Assembly: GCA_964599095.1 (NCBI GenBank)
Contig: CAZREB010000005.1
Span: forward strand, 124,001 to 188,000
Length of the DNA stretch: 64,000 bases
Source: SZAS-79 sp964599095
GTDB taxonomy: Bacteria > Pseudomonadota > Gammaproteobacteria > Burkholderiales > SG8-39
Direction: 5' to 3'
The notes under the pieces were generated by a model. It did not search any database, was not told the origin of the DNA, and saw only the letters and a list, made by a program, of their open reading frames with translations. Below are positions 17,260 to 25,223 of the stretch, piece after piece. Position 1 is the first letter of the stretch. Every line of letters starts with the position of its first letter. A program made the translations under genes and the position numbers.

Positions 17260-18369
17260 ATGAACGCCCCCGACAAAGCCGTGAAGGCCGCCGAAAGGTT
17301 CCTCACGCTGCAGGAAATCGTCGCGGCCGCGCGCCGCAACCTCGCGCCCGGCCCCTGGAACTACCTGGCCGGCGCCACCGAGACCGAGACCACCATGCGC
17401 CGCAACCGGCAGGCGCTCGACTCGATCGCGTTTCGCCCGCGTGTGCTGAACGACGTGAGCACGGTCGACTGCAGCGCGGATTTCATGGGAAGGAAGGTCC
17501 GGCTCCCCGTGATGCTCGCTCCGGTGGGCGGCATGGAGTCGTTTGCGCCGGGCGCCGCCGCGGACGCAGCGCGCGGCGCGGCCGGGTTCGGCATCGCGCA
17601 GATGCTCTCGTCGGTCTGCCAGCCCGGTCTCGAGGCAGTGGCCGCGGCGGCGGACAACATCCGCGTGTTCCAGCTCTACGTGCGCGGCGACGAGCCCTGG
17701 ACCGACGACTGGGTGCGGCGCGCCAGGGACAACGGGTTCACCGCGTTCTGCTTCACCGTCGACAGCGCGTTCTACAGCCGGCGCGAGCGCGACATCGCCG
17801 GCCGCTTCACCAAGCCCTGGCGGCCCACCGACAACAGCGGCATGCAGTTCCAGGCGGCGCTTTCGTGGGACCAGGTGCGGCGCTACAAGCAGAAGCACGA
17901 CCTTCCGCTGATCCTCAAGGGCATCGCAACGGCCGAAGACGCCGAGATCGCGGTCAAGGAAGGCGTCGAGGTGATCTACGTTTCCAACCACGGCGGCCGG
18001 CAGCTCGACCACGGGCTCGGCAGCGCGGCCGTGCTGCCGGAAGTGATCGAGGCGGTCGGAGGCCGAGCCGAAGTGTGGGTAGACGGCGGATTCATGCGCG
18101 GCTCGGACGTGGTCAAGGCGATCGCGCTGGGCGCGCGCACCGTCGGCATCGGCCGCCTGATGTGCCTCGGCCTCGCGGCCGCGGGGGTGCCGGGCCTGGT
18201 GCGCACGCTGGAATTGCTCGAAGAGGAAGTCAGGATCTGCCTCGGCCTGCTCGGCGTGACCTCTTTCGCAGGCCTCACGCCTCGTCATGTGACCAGCGCA
18301 ACCCCGGTCTACGAACCGCATGTGCTGAGCGCGTTCCCGCTGCTCGACGAATTTCCCGGGCCGGGCTGA
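17260..18369 (+). CDS. FMN-dependent alpha-hydroxy-acid oxidase/dehydrogenase
   Basis: A 369-residue TIM-barrel flavoprotein of the glycolate oxidase/lactate dehydrogenase (LldD) family. Diagnostic pieces are LAPGPWNYLAGATETETTMR, RPRVLNDVSTVDCSADFMGR, PVMLAPVGG, QLYVRGD, ILKGIATAEDAEIAVKEGVE and the active-site VSNHGGRQLDHG with its catalytic His. The FMN phosphate region WVDGGFMRGSDVVKAIALGA is complete. The chosen ATG lies 10 nt after sdaA; the frame is open upstream only into the sdaA 3' end. It oxidises a 2-hydroxy acid to the 2-oxo acid; the substrate is unknown. It is followed 10 nt later by the enamidase-like gene. Confidence 0.9.
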   Translation: MNAPDKAVKAAERFLTLQEIVAAARRNLAPGPWNYLAGATETETTMRRNRQALDSIAFRPRVLNDVSTVDCSADFMGRKVRLPVMLAPVGGMESFAPGAAADAARGAAGFGIAQMLSSVCQPGLEAVAAAADNIRVFQLYVRGDEPWTDDWVRRARDNGFTAFCFTVDSAFYSRRERDIAGRFTKPWRPTDNSGMQFQAALSWDQVRRYKQKHDLPLILKGIATAEDAEIAVKEGVEVIYVSNHGGRQLDHGLGSAAVLPEVIEAVGGRAEVWVDGGFMRGSDVVKAIALGARTVGIGRLMCLGLAAAGVPGLVRTLELLEEEVRICLGLLGVTSFAGLTPRHVTSATPVYEPHVLSAFPLLDEFPGPG

Positions 18370-18379
18370 AGGACGACCC

Positions 18380-19570
18380 ATGAAGGTTGCGATTACCAAT
18401 CTCGGGCGCATCGTCACCGGCGACTGGCGGGACTCGTTCGCCAAGGGCGACTCGATCCTGATGCAGGACGGCCTGATCACCGCGGTCGGCAGCGTCTCGG
18501 CCGCAGACGTCGAGGCCGCCGACGTCGTCATCGATGCGGATGGCGCGACAGCGATTCCCGGCCTGATCGACTCGCAGGTGCACAACACCTTCGGCGACTA
18601 CACGCCGCGCCAGAAGACCGTCGGCTTCCTTGAGAGCTACGTGCACGGCGGCGTGACCACGGCAGTGAGCGCCTCCGAGGTCCACGTGCCGGGCCGCCCC
18701 AAGGATCCCGAAGGCGTCAAGGCGCTCGCGGTCGCGGCGATGAAATGCTTCGAGCACTATCGCCCGGGCGGCATGCGCGTCTGGGCGGGCTCGATCATCC
18801 TCGAGCCTGGACTGGTGGAGGCCGACTTTGCCGAGATCGCCGCCAAGGGCGTGTGGCTTGCGAAAGCCGGTTTCGGCGCGGTCAAGACGCCCTACGACTA
18901 CGAGCCGATGATTGCGTGGGCACGCAAGCACGGCATGATCTCGATGGTGCACACCGGCGGCTCGTCGATCCCGGGCTCTTCGGGCATCTGGGCCGACCAT
19001 CTCATCAAGATCAAGCCCGACGTATCCTTCCACGTGAACGGCGGGCCGGTGGCAATGCCGGACGAGGACTTCCCGCGCATCGTCCACGAATCGGACATCG
19101 CGCTGCAGGTCTGCACCGCAGGTAACCTGCGCACCACGCTGCTGCTGGGCGACATGGTCAGGAAAGCCGACCAGTTCGACCGCTTCCTGATCGCGACCGA
19201 CACGCCGACCGGCTCGGGGATCATGCCGCTGGGCATGATGTACACGATCACGCACCTCGCCAGCCTCACCAGCATGCCGGTCGAGTGGGCGATCGCCGCG
19301 GCCACCGGGAACAACGCGCGCGTCTACAAGCGCAACTCCGGGTTCCTGCAAGCCGGCAAGGATGCGGACGTCGTGATCATCGACTCGTGCGTCGGCGGCT
19401 CCAAGAGCGACCCGCTCGATTCGCTGCGCAACGGCGACATCGCCGCGGTCGGCGCAGTCATCACCGACGGCGTCCCGCGTTTCGTCGGCCGCAGCCGCAA
19501 CACCCCCGCGCCCAACCGCCGCATCCGCGTCACGTCCTGCCGCATCCCTCAGGACTATTCAGGCACCTGA
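18380..19570 (+). CDS. Enamidase-like amidohydrolase with altered metal site
   Basis: A 396-residue amidohydrolase. From memory it is close along its length to the enamidase of nicotinate fermentation in Eubacterium barkeri (6-oxo-1,4,5,6-tetrahydronicotinate ring opening): shared blocks include GDYTPRQKT, HGGVTTAVSA, PGRPKDPEGVKALA, MVHTGGSSIPGSSG, HVNGGPVAM and the C-terminal SRNTPAPNRR. The canonical HxH after strand 1 reads DSQVHNTF, so the first metal ligand His is a Gln. The other His residues and the Asp of IATDTPTGSG are present. It ends the plus-strand run that starts at soxB. Whether it opens a cyclic enamide or lactam here is uncertain. Confidence 0.8.
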   Translation: MKVAITNLGRIVTGDWRDSFAKGDSILMQDGLITAVGSVSAADVEAADVVIDADGATAIPGLIDSQVHNTFGDYTPRQKTVGFLESYVHGGVTTAVSASEVHVPGRPKDPEGVKALAVAAMKCFEHYRPGGMRVWAGSIILEPGLVEADFAEIAAKGVWLAKAGFGAVKTPYDYEPMIAWARKHGMISMVHTGGSSIPGSSGIWADHLIKIKPDVSFHVNGGPVAMPDEDFPRIVHESDIALQVCTAGNLRTTLLLGDMVRKADQFDRFLIATDTPTGSGIMPLGMMYTITHLASLTSMPVEWAIAAATGNNARVYKRNSGFLQAGKDADVVIIDSCVGGSKSDPLDSLRNGDIAAVGAVITDGVPRFVGRSRNTPAPNRRIRVTSCRIPQDYSGT

Positions 19571-19573
19571 AAA

Positions 19574-19643
19574 GGGGCCAGGCTCAAACCTTGCAAGACC
19601 GGACGTCCCCGACCCTCGGGATGCAAGGTTTGAGCCTGGCCCC
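19574..19643. repeat. Large inverted repeat (22-bp perfect arms) between convergent genes
   Basis: Arms at 19574-19595 and 19622-19643 are perfect reverse complements over 22 bp (GGGGCCAGGCTC... / ...GAGCCTGGCCCC) around a 26-nt loop. The element lies 3 nt after the enamidase-like stop and 3 nt before the end of the convergent dioxygenase gene, so it may end transcription from both sides. Its GGGGxCAGGCTC...TTGCA pattern resembles the REP-like palindromes that are scattered through many betaproteobacterial genomes and that are linked to IS200-like (RAYT) transposases. That link is from memory. No second copy was seen in this window. Confidence 0.75.
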
Positions 19644-19646
19644 GAT

Positions 19647-20501
19647 TCAAACCAGGTAGCCGCGCTGCTCGCCGAGGATGGTGGTGCGGAAGAACAGGCG
19701 GTGCGCGCCCTTCTCGAAGTCGCCGAGCGCGATGTGGATCAGGCTGCGGTTGTCCCACATGATGAAGTCGCCCTTGGTCCACTTGTGCCGGTAGGTGTAG
19801 AGCGGGTCGATCGTGTGGTTGAAGAGGAAACGCACCAGCGGCTGCGACTCCTCGGCCGTCATGCCGACGAAATGCGAGATCAGCGACTCGGCGATATAGA
19901 GCGCCTTCCTGCCGGTGACCGGGTGCGTCAGCACCAGCGGCTGGGCCACCGGCGGGTTCAGTTCGCGCAATCGCTCGCGGACATCGGGCCGCTTCAGGCG
20001 CTGGGTCGGGATCGAGAGGTAGTCATGCACCGCCCACAGCGGTTCGATGACCTCCTTCATCTTGTCCGACAGGGAGTCGTACGCGGCCGTCGTGCTCGCG
20101 AACAGCGTGTCGCCGCCGACTTCGGGCACCACCTGGCAGTGGAACAGCGACCCCATCGCCGGGTGCAGAGTGTACGAGAGGTCCGAATGCCAGTGCTTGC
20201 CGACGTTCTCGCTGACCGACGGCTTGCCGTTCACCGGGATCGTGCTGACCATGAAGATCTCGTCGTATTGCGGGTGGCGGAAAGGCTCCAGGGCCTCGTG
20301 GCGGTCGAGCTCGCCGAAGCGGCGGCTGAAGGCGATGTGCTGCTCGGGCGTGATCGCCTGCCCGCGCATCAGCACCAGCCCCTGCTCGTTCCAGACTTTC
20401 CAGATTTCGGCGATCGTCGCGTCGTCGACCGGCTTGGACAGGTCGAGCCCGGTGATCTCGACGCCGAAAGTGTTGGTCAGCCGCCTGGTCTGCAGTGCCA
20501 T
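19647..20501 (-). CDS. TauD/TfdA-family Fe(II)/2-oxoglutarate dioxygenase
   Basis: A 284-residue non-haem iron oxygenase. The iron-binding HxD is in KHWHSDLSYTLHPAMG near residue 97-99; the distal His lies in NRSLIHIALGDFE and the 2-oxoglutarate Arg in AHRLFFRTTILGE. The start MALQTRRLTNTFGVEITGLD matches the family N-terminus, and AGGGGGC-like ribosome-site sequence lies just upstream (AAGGGGGC). The frame stays open further upstream but that part lacks family features. Members hydroxylate taurine, herbicide ethers or other small acids at the expense of 2-oxoglutarate and oxygen. The substrate here cannot be inferred. It is divergent from the AA_synth gene. Confidence 0.88.
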   Translation of the reverse strand: MALQTRRLTNTFGVEITGLDLSKPVDDATIAEIWKVWNEQGLVLMRGQAITPEQHIAFSRRFGELDRHEALEPFRHPQYDEIFMVSTIPVNGKPSVSENVGKHWHSDLSYTLHPAMGSLFHCQVVPEVGGDTLFASTTAAYDSLSDKMKEVIEPLWAVHDYLSIPTQRLKRPDVRERLRELNPPVAQPLVLTHPVTGRKALYIAESLISHFVGMTAEESQPLVRFLFNHTIDPLYTYRHKWTKGDFIMWDNRSLIHIALGDFEKGAHRLFFRTTILGEQRGYLV

Positions 20502-20674
20502 GAAATGCCCCCTTGTCTGCGCAGCGTGCATTTTCGCCCGGAATCGGCCGGCGCCGGGCGACCCATGCAAACCTTTCACCGGCCGCGGCAGGCTCAACGC
20601 CGGCCCGGCGCGCCTGTAAAATCGGTCCTGCACACTCCCCCAGTCCCGTATAAACGCACCGCGAGAGGAATCCC

Positions 20675-21244
20675 ATGAAACTGCCAGTCAAGCGATGGCT
20701 CACGTTCGTCGACCAGACCGAGGGCCCCAAAGGCGAGCCGCCGCTGCGCAAGGTCGCCATCGTCGCCGTCATCGACAACCCGTGCGCCGGGCGGTACGTG
20801 AAGAACCTGAATCCCATGATGTATGCAAGCGCGCAGCTCGGCGCGCTGATGGCCGAAAAGGCGGTGTACGCCATGGAACCGCACCAGGCCAGAGGCATAG
20901 GCAAGGGCGGCGTCGCGGGGCTTGCCGGTGAGCAGGAGCACGTCAATGCGCTGCTTACGACCGAGTTCGCCGCGCCGGTGCGTGAGGTGCTCGGCGGCGG
21001 CAAGGCGTGGATCTCGTCGATGACCAAGCGCGGCGGGCCGGGCACCACGATCGACATCCCGATGAACCACAAGGATGCGCTGTACGTACGCTCGTTCTAC
21101 GACGGCATGACCGTCACGCTGCACGACGCACCTGCGGCCGGCGAGATCGCGCTGATCCTGTGCCTGGCCAACCGCGGCCGCATCGACGCGCGCGTCGGCG
21201 GCCTGCGGCCGCAGGACATCAAGGGGCTGGACGGGCTGACCTAG
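20675..21244 (+). CDS. Amino acid synthesis family protein (AA_synth, DUF1185)
   Basis: A 189-residue cytoplasmic protein that I recognise as the AA_synth family: KVAIVAVIDNPCAGRYVKNL, GKGGVAGLAGEQEHVNALLT, GKAWISSMTKRGGPGTTIDI and MNHKDALYVRSFYDGMTVTL are its conserved blocks. The biochemical role of the family is not established despite its name; it often accompanies amide- or peptide-degrading genes in betaproteobacteria. A ribosome site GAGAGGAA precedes the ATG by 5-6 nt. The divergent dioxygenase gene lies 173 nt upstream, with AT-rich TGTAAAAT and GTATAAAC stretches (20620-20660) that could serve as -10 elements. Confidence 0.8.
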   Translation: MKLPVKRWLTFVDQTEGPKGEPPLRKVAIVAVIDNPCAGRYVKNLNPMMYASAQLGALMAEKAVYAMEPHQARGIGKGGVAGLAGEQEHVNALLTTEFAAPVREVLGGGKAWISSMTKRGGPGTTIDIPMNHKDALYVRSFYDGMTVTLHDAPAAGEIALILCLANRGRIDARVGGLRPQDIKGLDGLT

Positions 21245-21276
21245 CCGACCGGCGCGCGGCCGCCGCAGCACCGGTC

Positions 21277-21339
21277 AATGCTGCCATTTTCCGGGTATGG
21301 GCTGCTTCCTGCCTGGCTCTCCGGGCGAAATGCTGCCAT
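21277..21339 (-). repeat. 63-nt interspersed repeat, copy 1
   Basis: Read on the minus strand the element begins ATGGCAGCATTTCGCCC and ends GAAAATGGCAGCATT, exactly 63 nt. A second element with the same ends, the same 63-nt length and a different middle lies at 45806-45868. Both ends carry ATGGCAGCATT in direct orientation. This copy fills the gap between the AA_synth gene and the 3' end of the dehydrogenase at 21346. The family is unknown to me. Confidence 0.6.
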
Positions 21340-21345
21340 GCGAAT

Positions 21346-22326
21346 TCAGGCGAACTGGTTCTTCAGCACCGTCTCGCCGCGCCAGATCCGGCCGAGGTTC
21401 TCCATCATCAGGTCGAGGACGTTGTCCTCGTAGCGGCGCGTCTCGCCGGCGGTGTGCGGCGTGATCAGCACGTTCGGAAACGCCCACAGCGGCGAAGCGG
21501 CCGGCAACGGCTCCTCCCAGACGCAGTCGAGCGCGGCGCCGGCGATTCGCCTGCCATCCAGCGCCTCCAGCAACGCCGGCTCGTTGACGACCTTGCCGCG
21601 CGCAACGTTTACCAGGTAGGCCGAGGGCTTCATCGCGGCGAGCGCCCTGGCGTCGACCAGGTTCTCGGTCTTCGGTGTCAACGGGCAGGTCAGCGCGACG
21701 AAATCGGCTTCCGGAAGCACAGAGAGCAATTCGCCCTCCCCGACCACCCGGTCAGCCGCGCCGGCGCCCTTGGTGACGTCGCGCTTGACGCCGATGACTT
21801 TCATGTCGAATGCCTTCGCAAGCGTCGCCAGCCGCGAGCCGATGCGGCCCATGCCGGCAATCACCAGCGTCTTGCCGCCGAGTTCTTCTTCGCGCTTCGA
21901 GATGTCGCCGATCATGCCGCGCCATTTTTTCGCGGCCTGGTTGTCGCGCGCCTCCGGGATCAGCCGCGCCATCGACAGGATCAGCGTGATCGCGTGCTCG
22001 GCCACCGCGCGCTCGTTGGCGCCCTGCGCGCTCGCCACGCGGATGCCGGCGGCCTGCAGCGCCTCCTTGCCGTACTGGTCTGTGCCGGCGCTGATCGACT
22101 GGATGAACGCGAGTCTCGGCGCCGCCGGGATGAACTCGTTGCGCCACAGCCCCGAGCACACCACGACGTCGGCCTCGCCGATGCGCGCCTTCAGGTCGTC
22201 GAGGGTACGCACCTCGAACGAATTGATCCCGGTGTTGCGCGCCGCGAAACGCTCGCCCATGCGGTAGGCGACGTGCGCGAAGCAGATCGTGAGCTTTTCC
22301 CTGGGGGGCAGCGGGCGGGAGGGCAT
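21346..22326 (-). CDS. D-2-hydroxyacid dehydrogenase, NAD(P)-dependent
   Basis: A 326-residue dehydrogenase. The nucleotide-binding motif is LVIAGMGRIGSRLATLAKAF (GxGxxGxxxA) near residues 150-170; the catalytic Arg, Glu and His fall in LVNVARGKVVNEPALLEALD, CVWEEPLPAASPLWAFPNVL and ITPHTAGETRRYEDN. The N-terminal substrate domain keeps the usual ISAGTDQYGKEALQAAGIRV. It reduces a 2-oxo acid or oxidises the D-2-hydroxy acid. The gene stands 12 nt downstream of a small exported protein on the same strand. GRPDH/hydroxyphenylpyruvate reductase-like activity is possible but not decidable. Confidence 0.88.
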   Translation of the reverse strand: MPSRPLPPREKLTICFAHVAYRMGERFAARNTGINSFEVRTLDDLKARIGEADVVVCSGLWRNEFIPAAPRLAFIQSISAGTDQYGKEALQAAGIRVASAQGANERAVAEHAITLILSMARLIPEARDNQAAKKWRGMIGDISKREEELGGKTLVIAGMGRIGSRLATLAKAFDMKVIGVKRDVTKGAGAADRVVGEGELLSVLPEADFVALTCPLTPKTENLVDARALAAMKPSAYLVNVARGKVVNEPALLEALDGRRIAGAALDCVWEEPLPAASPLWAFPNVLITPHTAGETRRYEDNVLDLMMENLGRIWRGETVLKNQFA

Positions 22327-22338
22327 GGTGGAGCCGGC

Positions 22339-22650
22339 CTAGGAGGCCTTGCAACTCTTCTTGACGTCTCTCGGGACGGGCTTGCAGACGCCGGCGTCCC
22401 TGTCCATCTTGCAGTCGACCAGCGTCCCGCCCACGCACGCCTCGTCCTGGCATTTCGGGAATTTCCCGCAACTGGCGGTCGCCGACAACAGCATGCCGCG
22501 CCCGGCCGGCGCCGCCTGCGCGAGCGTCCATCCGGCATTGCGCTCGGGTGACTGCGCAGCCGCAGCGTGCCCCCCATCGGTGGACGACGCAAACGCCGAC
22601 ACCGCTGCCAACGCGACCCCGCAAGCAATCCCAACAATCGTTCGTTTCAT
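22339..22650 (-). CDS. Small exported cysteine-rich protein, unknown function
   Basis: A 103-residue protein with a Sec signal peptide (MKRTIVGIACGVALAAVSAF, cleavage probably after ASA or thereabouts). The mature C-terminal half carries a compact cysteine pattern: ASCGKFPKCQDEACVGGTLV, then DCKMDRDAGVCKPVPRDVKK and a last SCKAS, seven Cys in all in 50 residues, suggesting disulfides in the periplasm or outside. An AAGGAGACC ribosome site precedes the ATG. I do not recognise the family. It could be co-transcribed with the dehydrogenase 12 nt downstream, with no obvious functional link. Confidence 0.65.
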   Translation of the reverse strand: MKRTIVGIACGVALAAVSAFASSTDGGHAAAAQSPERNAGWTLAQAAPAGRGMLLSATASCGKFPKCQDEACVGGTLVDCKMDRDAGVCKPVPRDVKKSCKAS

Positions 22651-22771
22651 GCCGGTCTCCTTCGGAAATTTTGTGGCGGCAGGCGCCGAATTCCTGCCGT
22701 CCGCGACGGGAAAAGCCTAACCGCCTTCGGCCAGCGCCACAAGGGAGGAATCCCCCCGGCGCCCCTCCATT

Positions 22772-23650
22772 TCACCGGCTCGCCATCGAACGCTGGCGCG
22801 CGGCGATCAGGCGGCCGAGATTTTCCTTGCGACCGCGCACCGGCGCGCCGGCGGATTTTCCGGCCACGTAGGCCGGGTCTCCGTACCGCTCGAGCAAGCG
22901 CTGGAAGTCGGCGTGCATGCGCACGTCGAATGCGCGCTCCCGCCCTTCGGAATCCCGCGCCGGATGCGCCGGGTACAACGTCAGGCAGGGCAGGAATCCC
23001 TCCGGCACCGGGATGTTCGCGTCATGGGCGCGCCCGAGGCGTGCGAGGCCGGGCATCAAATGGGTATGCGGTCCGTGCGGCGAAACACCGCCGGGCGCCG
23101 GGATCGGGTTCGTGACCTCGATGCGCGCCAGGCGCGACACCGCGACGCGGGCCGGCGCCGCCGCGACTATGTCCGCCGTGAGCGATGGATCGTCGTAGAC
23201 CAATCGTCCTTCGGACCCGCGCAACCGGCGGATGAGCGCGGCGTCGGACGTCCGCAAACAGAAACTCACCACGCGCCGCCCGAGACCAAGGTCGAACAGC
23301 AGGTCGCTGCGCGCGACCTCGAAGATTGCTTCGCGGTCCGGCCCGAGTTCGGTCAGGCCAAGGCGGCCCTCCATCATGTAAGACTGCGCAGGAAGGCAGA
23401 ACGCAATGCCGTGGTTCCACAGCCGCGGATTCGGGCTGGGCGTTTCGTAGGCCAGCACGCGGATGTCCGGGTGCGGCTGGATCCGGATCGCACCGCCCCG
23501 GGTCGACGCGGTCAGCGGACCGTGCAATTCGATACCGTTCCCGGCGTGGTGGAACTCGGCCAGCACGCCGAACTCGCCGACGCTCCAACTGCTCGCGGGA
23601 TCCGCAAGATGCCCGGCCAGCAGGGATTCGATTTCGGTTCGTGAAGCCAT
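22772..23650 (-). CDS. Conserved hypothetical protein
   Basis: A 292-residue soluble protein without signal peptide or membrane segments, beginning MASRTEIESLLAGHLADPAS. It contains IRIQPHPDIRVLAYETPSPN, LCLPAQSY-like FCLPAQSYMMEGRLGLTELG, RSDLLFDLGLGRRVVSFCLR, and a His-rich GVSPHGPHTHLMPGLARLGR; the last segment could bind metal. I cannot assign a family or a reaction. The frame is open another 22 codons upstream, but this ATG fits the preceding minus-strand gene, which ends 31 nt away. It probably shares a transcript with the MFS transporter upstream. Confidence 0.65.
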   Translation of the reverse strand: MASRTEIESLLAGHLADPASSWSVGEFGVLAEFHHAGNGIELHGPLTASTRGGAIRIQPHPDIRVLAYETPSPNPRLWNHGIAFCLPAQSYMMEGRLGLTELGPDREAIFEVARSDLLFDLGLGRRVVSFCLRTSDAALIRRLRGSEGRLVYDDPSLTADIVAAAPARVAVSRLARIEVTNPIPAPGGVSPHGPHTHLMPGLARLGRAHDANIPVPEGFLPCLTLYPAHPARDSEGRERAFDVRMHADFQRLLERYGDPAYVAGKSAGAPVRGRKENLGRLIAARQRSMASR

Positions 23651-23681
23651 CGCGGGAGTATGTCGCAGAACGGGACCCGAT

Positions 23682-25108
23682 TCATCGCCGGCCGGCGAGG
23701 TACGCGCAGATGGCAAGGCACTGCACGGCCGCTACCGTCGCGTAGAGCGCAGGCGCGAGGCCCGCGGCTTCGCCGGCCGCGGGCGGATTCCACTCGCGGA
23801 TCAAGGCAAAGAAGGCCGGCGAGATTGCGAAGCCTGCCTGCGCTATGGCGACGATCAGGGCGGCCACGCGGGTGACGTCCGCCTTGACGAATTCGACCTG
23901 CGCGATCAACGGGGGCAGCGAGTTGGTGTTGCCGAAGCCCACACCGAAAAGCACCACGCCGGCGAGCAGCCACGGGACGTTCGTGCCGGCCGCGAGGATA
24001 AGGGCGCCGCATCCGGCCATCTGCGCCGCGAGGCCCCCGCAGACCACCAGCCGGCGATCCGCGCCCAGGGGCATCAGCCAGCCGAGCAGCGTGCGCCCGC
24101 CGATCGCCATGACCGTCAGGAACCCCATCGCCAGGCCCGCCGGCTGTGCGCCGAGTGCGGGCACGAGCAGCGAGTACAGGTGAGAAATCATGCCGATCTG
24201 GGCAAACAGCCCGAGCGTCATGCCGGCCGAAAGCGTGACGAACCGCCGGTCGCGCCAGAGCGCCGCCCCCGGCAAGGGGCGCGCATCGGGCGACGTGACC
24301 GGCACGGCCGGCGCACCGGGCTCGTCGCCGTCGGGCCGCAGGCCCATCGACTGCGGCGTGCGCGAGAAGACCGAATCGGCCAGGATCCAGAGGGTAACCA
24401 CCATAGCAACGGCAATCAGGGTCGATGCCGCGGGAAATCCCACGGCGCCGATCGCCGCCACCCAGAGCGGCGAGAAGACGATCCCGCCGACGCTGCCGCC
24501 GTTGTACGCCATGCCGAGCGCGGCAGGACGCGCGCGGTCGAACCAGGGCGAGACGAGGATGTTGAGCGCCGCAGCGCTCATCGTTCCCCAGCCGAGCCCG
24601 CTCAATACCGCCGCAACGAACAGTTGCCACGGTGAAGCTGCCATCGCGAACCCGATGATGCCCGCGGCCATCGACAACGAGCCCGCCTTCGTGACCAGGA
24701 CCGCACCGAAGCGATGATGCAGCGCCGGCATGTTGGCCCCGGTCACTGCGCCGACGAGGAAGTGCACGCTGATGGCCGAGGAGACGAGGAGGACCGGCCA
24801 GCCGCGGGACTCGTGGAGGACGTTCAGGAAGACCGGCGGACCGTAGAAGCCCAATCCCCAGCCGAAGACCGCGAGGNNNNNNNNNNNNNNNNNNNNNNNN
24901 NNNNNNNNNNNNNNNNNNNNNNNNNNNNNNNNNNNNNNNNNNNNNNNNNNNNNNNNNNNNNNNNNNNNNNNNNNNNGTTCAGGAAGACCGGCGGACCGTA
25001 GAAGCCCAATCCCCAGCCGAAGACCGCGAGGGTGAACGCAGCCTGGACGACCCGCCAACCGTAGAACCTCCCTGCCCGCTCACTTCGTGCCAACGATCGA
25101 TTCCTCAA
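23682..25108 (-). CDS. MFS transporter (interrupted by an artificial assembly gap)
   Basis: A major facilitator with about 12 hydrophobic segments; the MFS loop 2-3 appears as NMPALHHRFGAVLVTKAGSL. The interval contains 100 N flanked by two identical 55-nt copies (24822-24876 and 24977-25031). Removing one copy and the Ns restores one frame: LAVFGWGLGFYGPPVFLN reads straight into VLHESRGWPVLLV. The merged protein would be about 423 residues, a normal MFS length, if a TTG at 25108 is used (second TTG at 25093). No ATG is available before the divergent regulator. Central and C-terminal parts are intact. Substrate unknown; it is divergent from an ArsR-type regulator that may control it. Confidence 0.8.
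24822..25031. other. Scaffold gap with duplicated contig ends
   Basis: Exactly 100 N (24877-24976) are bordered by identical 55-nt sequences at 24822-24876 and 24977-25031. This is what a scaffolder leaves when two contigs that in fact overlap are joined with a fixed-size gap. The true sequence very probably lacks 155 nt here, and the reading frame of the MFS gene supports this. Confidence 0.93.
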
Positions 25109-25119
25109 CTTGTAGCCCG

Positions 25120-25173
25120 GGGCGATACTATCGCCCGGTACCCGGGAGAATGCTTCGTTCCGGAACGAAGCAT
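25120..25173. promoter_or_regulatory. Tandem palindromes in the MFS/ArsR divergent promoter region
   Basis: The interval between the two divergent genes holds a palindrome at 25120-25136 (8-bp arms GGGCGATA/TATCGCCC around one base) and a perfect 24-bp palindrome at 25150-25173 (12-bp half ATGCTTCGTTCC). ArsR-type dimers bind such inverted repeats, so either could be the operator of the neighbouring regulator. Both can also fold as hairpins in RNA. The assignment rests on position only. Confidence 0.45.
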
Positions 25174-25223
25174 CCCGGCAGCCCGAAGGGTAACCTGATC
25201 GCATCGGGTCGATTCGCCAAGCC

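Noticed and set aside
24877..24976. A true gap that might hide an inserted element in the MFS gene
   Set aside because: The identical flanks and the restored frame show a joining artefact of fixed size.
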